Part shown: piece by piece, positions 1-7,170 of the stretch
How the letters are laid out: every line of letters starts with the position of its first letter
Position numbering within the stretch: the first letter of the stretch is position 1
Assembly: GCF_031199965.1 (NCBI RefSeq)
Contig: NZ_CP133605.1
Coordinates: 5,561,001 to 5,625,000 of the forward strand
Source: Paenibacillus sp. D2_2
Lineage (GTDB): Bacteria > Bacillota > Bacilli > Paenibacillales > Paenibacillaceae
DNA length: 64,000 nt
Direction: 5' to 3'
Position numbers and translations under genes: made by a program
The notes under the pieces: generated by a model
What the model was told of the DNA's origin: nothing
The model's database searches: none
What the model saw: only the letters and a program-made list of their open reading frames with translations

Positions 1-1
1 T

Positions 2-370
2 ATGGAAGTGGAGAACGAACAACGGCTAATGGATGAGATTAGGCAGGGGAATAAAGACGCTTTCCGGACGTTGGTGAATCCGCTGATTCCGAAGGCTTAT
101 CGGACCGCATATATGATGCTGCAATCCAAGCCGTTGGCGGAGGAAGCGGTACAAAACGCACTAATTGAATTGTATTCGACGATCGTGAGCGGCAAAGAAA
201 TTAACAGACTTCATGGTTGGTTTAGTAGGTTGCTATCTAACCGGGCGGTTGATATCCCGAGGAAAGAGCAGGGCAATAAGTACCTCAAGTTGGATCATCT
301 GAACGTCTATATTCCAGCGCCCAAACTAGACCAGTATACGCTCTCACACTGTCCCAAACCGGAGATTTGA
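2..370 (+). CDS. ECF-type sigma factor, N-terminal part only
   Basis: The 122-residue product resembles sigma-70 region 2 of extracytoplasmic-function sigma factors: an early DEIRQGNKDAFRTL segment, then AYMMLQ and AEEAVQNALIELY, which is the core-RNA-polymerase and -10 binding part. The chain stops in the linker, so the region 4 helix-turn-helix that reads the -35 element is missing. No other frame downstream of the stop continues a region 4. The ATG is the second base of the window, so the real start could lie further left. It is either a truncated gene or another indel victim; with no region 4 visible, truncation is more likely. A following anti-sigma gene is not present. Confidence 0.6.
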   Translation: MEVENEQRLMDEIRQGNKDAFRTLVNPLIPKAYRTAYMMLQSKPLAEEAVQNALIELYSTIVSGKEINRLHGWFSRLLSNRAVDIPRKEQGNKYLKLDHLNVYIPAPKLDQYTLSHCPKPEI

Positions 371-548
371 TTACTGTGAACCGTGATTATACACTTCCGT
401 TGAAGCCTTGATCAGCAAGGCATAACTGAATCAATTTCATAATTTTTTGTTACATTTCCGATAGGTTCTCATCGGTAGTCAGGCAAAGACACGGCGTTAC
501 GCCTCCTGCCAAGCCTTGGCAGTCTGCTTTCCTCCCCAAGATCATTAG

Positions 549-1318
549 TTAGTTAAATTGCCAGCAGCTTAAGCTCAAGTTGCCGAATTGATAGCTACGG
601 TGAAGCAAATTCGCTTGACGGTCTCTGTCTCCAGCCCCCATCGCCAGCAACAAGGGAATGAAGTGCTCATTTGTCGGCACAGCCTCCCCAGCGTAAGGTG
701 CCAATTCCCTATAATGAAACAGGGCATCGAGATCCCATGCTTCCAGCTTACTTTGCAGCCAGTTATCGAACGATTCTGCCCATTCGTCAATCCCTTCCTT
801 ATACCAATTAACCACTCGCAAATTATGAACGGTCCCGCCGCTGCCTATAATCAGGATATCCTGCTCCCGGAGCTCGGCCAGAGCTTTCCCGATTTGGTAT
901 TGCTGTTCATTGCTCAAATATCGGTTTACGGATAGCGCAACGACCGGAATATCCACATTGGGGTAGAGCAGCTTGAGGATGGACCAAGCACCGTGGTCCA
1001 GCCCTCTTCTTCATTCAATACACTCTGTATACCATTCCTCGCAAACAACGCATGAATTTGTTCACTCAGGGAACGCTCCCCTTTAGCGGGATAAGTCATC
1101 TGGTATAGTTCGTCTTGGAAACCCCCGAAATCGTAAATCGTGCTATAAGCATCGACTGCGCTGACGGTCTGCGTCGATTGCTCCCAATGTGCCGAGAAAA
1201 GTACGATTGCTTTAGGTTTGGCCGTATTCTCCGCGAATTGACCCAAAAAATCCGTATATTTATTCCTGTCTAAAACTATCGAAGGTGCCCCATGCGCGAA
1301 AAAGTAAGAAGGCATCAT
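549..1318 (-). CDS. LigB/DODA-type extradiol ring-opening dioxygenase, one-base frameshift
   Basis: Read in two frames joined near base 1000, this encodes about 256 residues typical of the class III extradiol dioxygenase family (YgiD/DODA-like), which open catechol-type rings with a non-haem metal. Seen: FFAHGAPSIV at the N-terminus, FSAHWEQ, the segment LDHGAWSILKLLYP recovered after repair, IPVVALSVN, and the GSGGTVHNL motif that in this family carries a metal or catalytic histidine. The break is one missing T (GGCTGG where GGCTTGG restores the frame). Start ATG has AAGGAG at 1328-1333. It is the last gene of a minus-strand group behind the esterase and DoxX genes, a context like quinone/catechol detoxification. 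Function is inferred from family. Confidence 0.8.
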
Positions 1319-1325
1319 ATGATTT

Positions 1326-1692
1326 TCACTCCTTATTAGAATCCATGCCGGAATCACGACTCAACCAGCTCACGAAATCGCTTTGATTGTCCTCGGAGAC
1401 GGCATGATTGGTTGGATAAAGGTTAAAGGTTAAGCGAGACGTTAAATTTCTAAAATAATTAGCGGTTTCATGGCCAATTCGAACCGGGAATACGGAGTCG
1501 AACTCACCCAGCTCCCAACGTAAGATTGCCGCGAATGCCGACAATAATAAAATCGTCAGCCAACGGTTCAACTAGACCGAACATGTTTTTCTCATTCGAA
1601 CCTTTGCCATGTAGCGTGAAGATGGTCGGGTAACGTTTGTCCGGTTCCATGTTGGAAGGAAAGTGAATGTCATAGTGATAAGTCGGGTCCAT
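1326..1692 (-). pseudogene. Phospholipase/carboxylesterase-family hydrolase with internal deletion (MhqD/YodD-like)
   Basis: The first part reads YPTIFTLHGKGSNEKNMF and FIIVGIRGNLTLG, the N-terminal half of the alpha/beta-hydrolase esterase family to which Bacillus MhqD belongs. The second part, in another frame, reads GEFDSVFPVRIGHETANYF and ends in NHAVSEDNQSDFVSWL, the C-terminal end with the catalytic Asp and His. About 100 codons that would hold the GxSxG nucleophile are absent between GNLTLGAG and GEFDSVFP, at about 1515-1530. This is a real deletion, unlike the single-base indels elsewhere. The family start is probably ATG 1692, with AAGGAG just upstream. The stop overlaps the ribosome site of the dioxygenase gene. 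Not expected to be active. Confidence 0.75.
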
Positions 1693-1711
1693 ATAACCGT
1701 TCTCCTTCGTG

Positions 1712-2119
1712 TTAGGCATCGTGTTTTTTTATCTTGAATAGGTAATCGAGTGATAATGGCGAACGTTCCGCAACAATCAAATAAATAGCAATAACAATAA
1801 AGCTCAGGTCTAATTCATAACCGGCCATTTGGCCGTTCCCTAGCAATCCGATGGAAAGCTTCGTCGTAAAGATCGCCCCAATGAGAATCATTACGAATAT
1901 AGCCGATACATATCTAGTGTAGATACCTATAATCAACATAACTCCACCTACCAGTTCGATAGTCGCTACTACATAAGCCAATACTCCGGGTACACCTATG
2001 GAATTAAACCAAGCTTCAACATTGCTCAGTCCCATATGCAGTTTATCAATCCCGTGGGCTAGAAATAATATTCCGAGCACCACGCGAGCTATAGTGGATA
2101 CAGTTGTATTTTTTGTCAT
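1712..2119 (-). CDS. DoxX-family membrane protein (MhqP/YdfP-like)
   Basis: The 135-residue product is intact and hydrophobic, with four likely membrane segments: VVLGILFLAHGIDKL, VLAYVVATIELVGGVMLIIG, YVSAIFVMILIGAIF and LSFIVIAIYLIV. ARVVLGILFLAHG and ELVGGVMLIIG are typical DoxX signatures. The family sits in the cytoplasmic membrane and is often co-transcribed with thiol/quinone-stress enzymes, as Bacillus MhqP is. Here it is the first gene of a minus-strand group with the esterase remnant and the dioxygenase. GAGGAGAG precedes the ATG by 7 bases. It is divergent from the XRE-cupin regulator, which probably controls it. The biochemical role of DoxX proteins remains unclear. Confidence 0.85.
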   Translation of the reverse strand: MTKNTTVSTIARVVLGILFLAHGIDKLHMGLSNVEAWFNSIGVPGVLAYVVATIELVGGVMLIIGIYTRYVSAIFVMILIGAIFTTKLSIGLLGNGQMAGYELDLSFIVIAIYLIVAERSPLSLDYLFKIKKHDA

Positions 2120-2267
2120 TTAGATTCTCTCCTCAATATTTTTATTATTCATAGAGATAATTATTTTGTATTGCTAATATAACGGGATTAAGGTAGCCTG
2201 TCAATAAAAATATTGTTATTATAGATTTATATTCTGTATTACAAATATTCTGAGGAGTGAATAATAA

Positions 2268-2818
2268 ATGAACATTGGCTCCAATATAAGGGCCATTCGC
2301 AAACGAAAAAACCTGACCATCGCACAAATTTGCGAAGAAACCGGCTTGTCCCAAGGTTTCATGAGCCAGGTAGAGACGAATAAGACCTCCCCGTCTATCG
2401 CTACTTTGGAAGGTATTGCTAAAGCTTTGAGGGTTCCCTTGGCATACTTGCTGCTGCACCAAGAGGAACGCATGAATGTTGTGCGCAAAGGCGAACGGAA
2501 GATCACAACAAGCGGGAGCGAAAAATTAAGAGTGGAGCATCTTAGCTCCACCAAGAACATGAAGATGAGGCTCGTCGAGTTGCCTCCCGGTGCTTCGACA
2601 GGCGATGCTCCGCATGCCCACGAGGGCGAAGAGATTCACGTTGTTGTAAAGGGAGAATCTGCGCCGAGCAAGGGGAGGATGCAGCTGAATTTGTAGAGGG
2701 CGATTCATTCAGTTGGAATGCTTGCACACCTCATCTCGTGCGAAATATAAGCGAGGAGACGGCTCTAGTTCTTATCTCTGTGTATACAGAGAGCGATCAG
2801 TCACAGGATTATATATAA
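2268..2818 (+). CDS. XRE-family regulator with C-terminal cupin domain, one-base frameshift
   Basis: An N-terminal helix-turn-helix (about residues 5-60; IRAIRKRKNLTIAQICEETG, SQGFMSQVETNKTSPSI) is followed by a cupin-2 domain that likely senses a small molecule. The frame breaks near 2659, where one A is missing (GGAGAATCTGC instead of GGAGAAATCTGC). After repair the protein continues ICAEQGEDAAEFVEGDSFSW and NACTPHLVRNISEETALVLI to a TAA at 2818, about 183 residues, the normal family size. GGAGTG lies 8 bases before the ATG. It is divergent from the DoxX-esterase-dioxygenase group and is presumably its regulator. The 148-base divergent region is AT-rich with no clear dyad that I would name as the operator. 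Confidence 0.8.
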
Positions 2819-2890
2819 ATGTGAAAGAAGCATGGCGGGCGCATAGTTACGAACCTTTCAATATCCAATTCTGTTTCATAAATCTACACA

Positions 2891-2919
2891 GAAAGCCGCC
2901 GAAGTAATCGGCGGCTTTC
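2891..2919 (+). terminator. Rho-independent terminator of the XRE-cupin gene
   Basis: A perfect 12-base stem (GAAAGCCGCCGA paired with TCGGCGGCTTTC) with a 5-base loop runs into a short T-rich tail. It lies 73 bases after the regulator stop and just before attachment site A. Confidence 0.8.
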
Positions 2920-2984
2920 TTATTGATGATTCAACTATCATTCCACACGCCCCACTAACATTCCAAAACATTTCCCAATGTAAG

Positions 2985-3033
2985 TTTTTCGCCGTCACTT
3001 ATGGTATGGTTCACCGTATCATCATTAGAGCGA
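2985..3033 (-). repeat. Site A: rlmH-3'-end-like attachment site
   Basis: On the minus strand this reads GGTGAACCATACCATAAG-TGA, spelling G-E-P-Y-H-K-stop as at the end of RlmH, followed by CGGCGAAAAA. It matches the staphylococcal SCC attachment consensus (GARGCNTATCATAARTRA, quoted from memory) at 16 of 18 positions. The other half, CCGTATCATCAT with AGAGCGATAA, makes an imperfect inverted repeat. It is the leftmost copy seen and bounds the hydrolase/nfo/metallo-hydrolase/MerR segment. Confidence 0.8.
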
Positions 3034-3119
3034 TAACTAAAGGGGCACCCGATCAGCTGCCCTTTTCAACATATAGACGTCCATCCGCTTATTACCCCTC
3101 ACCTCACAGGAAATTTCAA

Positions 3120-4004
3120 TTATGTGTGAAATACATCCGTACCGATGCTGTCAAAAAAATTCTTGATCAGCATTGCTGCTACATAGCTTGCTTCCTCCAG
3201 CAAGAAATGCCCGCCGCATAACAGATGCGTTGCCACACATCTTAATTCCCTTTCAAAAAATTCCGCTCCCTTTAAGGTAAATATAAAATCGTTACGGCCC
3301 CAAACGACAAGCACAGGTGGTTGATACGTGCGCAAATATTGCTGCCAGATAGGGTACTGCTCCACATTCTTGCGATAGTCGTAGCCAAGAGCAACTTGTA
3401 TCTCCTGATTACCGGGGCGATTCAGAAACATTTGATCCATGTAGGGTCCATCGGGACTAACCCTTTCGGGATAGCATGCTCCAGTAAAGTACTGCTTCTT
3501 GGTGAAGTCGAAAGAGGTTACGGTGGCTGCGAATTCCTGCTGCGTCCGGGCATCCGGGTGCTCCCAGAGCGCCTTGAATAAATCAAATGGCGTTCCCAAT
3601 CCCTCGAAGTTTACGACGGAATTTTGAATGATAAAGCCTCGGACGCGATGAGGGTGCCTGACAGCTAACCGAAATCCGACGGGACCACCATAATCGTGAC
3701 AGTACAAAATAAACTTTGAAATAGACAGCTGATCTAATAGTTGCTCAATAATGAGCGAGAACTGTTCAAATGTATAAGCGAAATCGCTGATTGAGGGCAT
3801 GTTGCTGTACCCAAAACCGGGGTAATCAGGCGCAATAAGGTAGAAGCGATCTGCAAGCAAAGGAAGAAGCTCCCTGAACATATGAGATGAACTAGGAAAC
3901 CCGTGGAGAAGCACCAGTGCAGGATTTGAAGGTGAACCAGCCTCGCGATAAAAAACCGATAAGCCTTGTACCGTTGCATATTTGTAACGAACCCATTCCG
4001 ACAT
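3120..4004 (-). CDS. Alpha/beta hydrolase, epoxide hydrolase/haloalkane dehalogenase type
   Basis: About 294 residues with the family order LVLLHGFPSSSHMF (oxyanion loop HGFP), LIAPDYPGFGYS, then YCHDYGGPVGF. The nucleophile position is Asp (H-D-Y-G-G), as in epoxide hydrolases and dehalogenases, not the Ser of esterases. The acid is probably in VVWGRNDF and the base His in LCGGHFLLEE. ATG 4004 is chosen over 4025 because AAGGAG sits 10 bases before it and the upstream ATG would translate through that ribosome site. Cytoplasmic, no signal peptide. First gene inside site A; transcribed toward the site. Substrate unknown. Confidence 0.85.
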   Translation of the reverse strand: MSEWVRYKYATVQGLSVFYREAGSPSNPALVLLHGFPSSSHMFRELLPLLADRFYLIAPDYPGFGYSNMPSISDFAYTFEQFSLIIEQLLDQLSISKFILYCHDYGGPVGFRLAVRHPHRVRGFIIQNSVVNFEGLGTPFDLFKALWEHPDARTQQEFAATVTSFDFTKKQYFTGACYPERVSPDGPYMDQMFLNRPGNQEIQVALGYDYRKNVEQYPIWQQYLRTYQPPVLVVWGRNDFIFTLKGAEFFERELRCVATHLLCGGHFLLEEASYVAAMLIKNFFDSIGTDVFHT

Positions 4005-4102
4005 CCAACATACACTCCTTCCCAACTGTCTTATAATATGTATGAAGCTAGTAGGGATATAGACGATTGGATGCTTGCCTATGTCTGATTTCTTACAAAG
4101 TC

Positions 4103-4972
4103 TTACTTCTCTATTGGTTCTGTTAATTCTCTTCTAAGTAAAGCAATTTCATGTTTATACGGAGGATTTTTGTATTTAATAGGTCCAATAGATGGGGTTT
4201 CAAGCAGTTTGGGGAGATTAGAAAGCTCCGGATGGTGAACAATATAGTCCAAGGCATGCAGACCTATAAATCCATGTCCGATATTCTCGTGCCGATCTTT
4301 ACGGCAGCCACGTTCGTTCTTGGAATCATTAATGTGAAGTACTTTTAACCGATTAAGCCCAATGATGCGATCGAACTGATCAAGCACGCCGTCAAAGTCA
4401 TGGACAATATCGTATCCGGCATCATGAACGTGGCAAGTGTCCAGGCAAATTGAAAGACTCTCATTGTAAGTTACTCCATCTATAATACGAGCAAGTTCCT
4501 CAAAGCGAACACCACATTCCGTCCCTTTACCTGCCATTGTCTCTAACGAGATTTGAACCTTTTCATGCCGGGTAAGAACTTCATTTAGCCCCTCAATGAT
4601 CTTATGGAGCCCTTTGCCTACTCCTTCTCCAACGTGTGATCCGGGATGCATCACAATCTGTTTCGAACCTAATGCTCCCGTCCTGTCCATTTCATCGCGC
4701 ATAAAGGCAATGCTATGACTGAATACTTGATTGTTCACGGAATTTCCCAGATTGACCAGGAAAGGAGCATGAACAACAATATTACTGATTCCATGCTCTT
4801 TCATATGTGCATGCCCCTCTGAAATCTTGTAATCAGAGATCGGCTTTCTTTTCGTATTTTGTGGAGCACCGGTGTATATTAGAAATGTATTAGCTCCATA
4901 AGAAGCAGCCTCTTTGCTGGCTTTAAGCAACATCTCCTTGCCGCCCATGGATACGTGACTTCCGATCAGCAT
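4103..4972 (-). CDS. nfo: Endonuclease IV (apurinic/apyrimidinic endonuclease)
   Basis: The intact 289-residue protein has the endonuclease IV pattern: GSHVSMGG start, VVHAPFLVNLG, IVMHPGSHVGEG, SLETMAGKGTECG, CLDTCHVHDAGYD, LHINDSKN, DRHENIGHGFIG and final LLETPS. These carry the His, Glu and Asp ligands of the three-zinc centre that cuts DNA 5' of abasic sites in base excision repair. The size fits the family. It lies in the accessory segment between sites A and B, so it may be an additional copy beside a core nfo elsewhere in the genome. About 100 bases separate it from the hydrolase downstream. Confidence 0.93.
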   Translation of the reverse strand: MLIGSHVSMGGKEMLLKASKEAASYGANTFLIYTGAPQNTKRKPISDYKISEGHAHMKEHGISNIVVHAPFLVNLGNSVNNQVFSHSIAFMRDEMDRTGALGSKQIVMHPGSHVGEGVGKGLHKIIEGLNEVLTRHEKVQISLETMAGKGTECGVRFEELARIIDGVTYNESLSICLDTCHVHDAGYDIVHDFDGVLDQFDRIIGLNRLKVLHINDSKNERGCRKDRHENIGHGFIGLHALDYIVHHPELSNLPKLLETPSIGPIKYKNPPYKHEIALLRRELTEPIEK

Positions 4973-5113
4973 GTATTGTCCCCCGAACGTTAAACTGGAT
5001 ATTTTCAGCGTTTACGGGAAGATAAGATGTTATACATCAGGCAATAAACGACTCAAACGATGACATTCGACCCTAGTCCACAACTCTCTATCTGGCCAGT
5101 GTTGCTTGTTGTC

Positions 5114-6057
5114 TCATCTGTTGTTTTGAACAAGCATACTGTTAAAGAGCCAGCGAAAGTTCCAGCTGAAATACTGGGGCAGATGCCAATCCTCATAGCC
5201 CTTTAATACCCCTTGTTCCAACCAGTAAGACTCTGATTTTCCGCTTGTTACAGCTATAGAAACATAAGCGATCGTTTCCTCCAAAAAGCGTATGACATCC
5301 GTGATTCGATCCGAGTTAGACACATCGCCGTGTCCCGGAACGATAGTATTGACCTTAAGGTCTTTTTGAATGCGTTTGAGAATGCGTATCCAAGCGTATG
5401 GATTACCGTATGGCATGACTGGAATCGTCTTAGTCGATATTAAATCGCCAGCGATCAAAGTTTGCTCTTCTGGTACGTACACAACAGCATCACTTAAAGA
5501 ATGACCGCCTCCGTAAGATAAAACTTCGATAGTTCGCTTCGTTCCTTGAATAACGAGTTTATCTTCAAAAGTTATCGTAGGTATCACTCTACATAGAGAA
5601 GGGATGGCATCATACAGGGCTCGTTGTACGGAAAGATCATTGTCGATTTCGGTTAGCATGTGAGGATCTCTTTGCTGTGAACGTACATGATTTAGGCTAG
5701 TTATTAACTTTTCAATGTTTTGTTGCATATGATTAATATTCACTTCGTCCATATCAGACAGCAAATCTCTTGTCCAAACGGTAGATATAAATTCGCTTTT
5801 CATAAATTCCTGATTGCCGTTGACATGATCTCCATGAAAATGTGTATTCACGACATATTTAACCGGTTTGCTTGTTAATTGTTCAGCAGTCTGACGTAAC
5901 AAAGCACCAGAATGCGGTAGGTTGGTTGTATCCACTACAACGGTTAAATCCCCAAGATCAATAATTGCTGCATTCCCCAGAGAACCGCTGCCTGGAACCG
6001 AAATAGCTCCCAGATACCTTCCGATGCTTGTTGAATTGTGAAATATTCGTTGTCCAT
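5114..6057 (-). CDS. Metallo-beta-lactamase-fold hydrolase, one-base frameshift
   Basis: After repair this gives about 314 residues of the MBL fold. Seen: GSLGNAAIIDLGDLTVVVDT at the N-terminus, HFHGDHVNGN (zinc motif HxHxDH), GGGHSLSDAVVYV, LIAGDLIS and VPGHGDV. One G is missing near 6010 (TCTGGGAGC should be TCTGGGGAGC). The ATG at 6057 has AAAGGGGGAT upstream. It faces the MerR regulator gene divergently across about 190 bases with MerR-style promoters, so its expression probably answers to that regulator's ligand. The family includes lactonases, thioesterase-like enzymes and drug-inactivating enzymes; the substrate cannot be told here. Confidence 0.82.
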
Positions 6058-6108
6058 TGTTATCCCCCTTTACTTGTTTGTTGTTCCCTGTATTTCCGCT
6101 AGTAAATT

Positions 6109-6140
6109 TAACTTACAAGTTAGAGTCGACTAGAAGTCAA
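6109..6140 (-). promoter_or_regulatory. MerR-type promoter and dyad of the metallo-hydrolase gene
   Basis: On the minus strand, TTGACT (6140-6135) and TAAGTT (6115-6110) are separated by 19 bases. The long spacer is typical of promoters that MerR proteins activate by DNA untwisting. The dyad TAACTTACAAGTTA at 6109-6122 has perfect 6-base arms and overlaps the -10 region. Confidence 0.5.
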
Positions 6141-6177
6141 GGAATTTTATAAGGCATAGTTAGGGACGATTGTAAAT

Positions 6178-6208
6178 TTGACTTTGGGTTAACTGCAAAC
6201 TGTATAAT
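6178..6208 (+). promoter_or_regulatory. Promoter of the MerR-family gene
   Basis: TTGACT at 6178-6183 and a consensus TATAAT at 6203-6208 are 19 bases apart, again the long MerR-type spacing. The ATG follows 43 bases downstream, with AGGAGGGG as the ribosome site. Confidence 0.5.
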
Positions 6209-6250
6209 AGTTTTCAATATTAGCAAATAAAAAGGAGGGGCAGAAATCGG

Positions 6251-6664
6251 ATGCTTACGATAAGTCAAGTGTCAGAAAAAACGGGATTAACTCCTTATAC
6301 GATACGTTATTATGAGAAAATTGGGGTACTACATGAGCCCAAGCGTAGAAATGGAGGGGCACGTGTCTACAAAGAAAGCGAGGTCTCCTACATTCAATGT
6401 CTAAATAAACTAAAAAAATTAGGCTTATCGCTTGAGGAGATTACGGAATTTACTCGTGAGGGCTGCGTGATGGATAAAATTCAACAAGGGGAGAATCTTT
6501 CTAATTATACTCCTACCTTAGAAAAACGGATGGAAATCCTTGAGAAGCATTTGATGGGACTGGAAGCTAGGCGGCAAGAAATTGATAACATTATTTCTCT
6601 CACCGAAGAGAAACTTGCCCTGTACCGAGAACTTACGAAAGAAGTCATAGTAGATACTAAGTAA
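6251..6664 (+). CDS. MerR-family transcriptional regulator
   Basis: 137 residues, intact. The winged helix-turn-helix begins at residue 1 (LTISQVSEKTGLTPYTIRYY and the wing RNGGARVYKESEV), followed by a coiled-coil dimerisation helix (about 75-125). No cysteine metal-binding loop typical of mercury or copper sensors is present, so a redox or organic ligand is more likely. AAAGGAGGGG lies 10 bases before the ATG. Divergent from the MBL-fold hydrolase; both promoters have 19-base spacers. This looks like a self-regulated pair inside the segment between sites A and B. Confidence 0.88.
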   Translation: MLTISQVSEKTGLTPYTIRYYEKIGVLHEPKRRNGGARVYKESEVSYIQCLNKLKKLGLSLEEITEFTREGCVMDKIQQGENLSNYTPTLEKRMEILEKHLMGLEARRQEIDNIISLTEEKLALYRELTKEVIVDTK

Positions 6665-6724
6665 TAACGGCGTGATCCTGTGTGAAAAGCCACTATGAAT
6701 ATTATCTTAGTGACTTGTCTTCAA

Positions 6725-6748
6725 AACCCCTTTCGAGGGGTTATTTTC
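6725..6748 (+). terminator. Terminator after the MerR gene
   Basis: AACCCCT and AGGGGTT form a 7-base stem around TTCG, followed by ATTTTC. It lies 60 bases past the MerR stop. Confidence 0.75.
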
Positions 6749-6787
6749 ATTTTCAGGATTCGTCCATATACCCGGTTAAACCGAAAA

Positions 6788-6836
6788 TTTCTCCCTACTT
6801 GTAGTACGGTCCCCCGTAACGGGTTTATCAGCGAAA
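6788..6836 (-). repeat. Site B: degenerate rlmH-like attachment site
   Basis: The minus strand reads GGACCGTACTACAAG-TAG (G-P-Y-Y-K-stop) followed by GGGAGAAAT, a degraded form of the PYHK-stop site. The far side GTAACGGG...CAGCGAAATGC resembles the right half of sites D, E and F. A following CTTGCCGCGG also recalls the tail of site F. The most diverged full copy of the set. Confidence 0.55.
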
Positions 6837-6845
6837 TGCAACGCG

Positions 6846-7150
6846 TGCTTGCCGCGGTGTGACAGCTCCTAGAAATTTCTCCCATCACAGCGATCGAACT
6901 CCAAAATAATACAATTCGTAACATGACACAATTGATGACAAATCTCACTATTCGGCTAAGGAAAATTGTTCTATCATTTCTGTAGCAACAGTACCTATCA
7001 TTTCTGCAGTTGAAAAACTCATACGGGTAAAAGCACAATACCCGCCCTATTAATTGTAAAATACCCAAACAAATTATTGAGCAGGAAGTGCGCATGACTG
7101 GTACAACGATAAAGAGTGGGAGGATAAATATTGCTAATATGTTTGGAGAT
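6846..7150. other. Non-coding stretch between site B and the SLH gene
   Basis: About 300 bases with no supported open frame in either direction. It presumably contains the promoter of the SLH-domain gene and worn cassette-end sequence. No RNA gene recognised. Confidence 0.4.
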
Positions 7151-7170
7151 TATGCCCAAGGGGACGAACG

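Noticed and set aside
455..475. CCGATAGGTTCTCATCGG as a further attachment site to the left of A
   Set aside because: It shares a GGTTCTC centre and an inverted repeat but does not encode PYHK-stop and lacks the CGCC/GGCG arms.
505..521. CTGCCAAG-C-CTTGGCAG as terminator of the dioxygenase gene
   Set aside because: A perfect stem but a one-base loop and no T run on the relevant strand.
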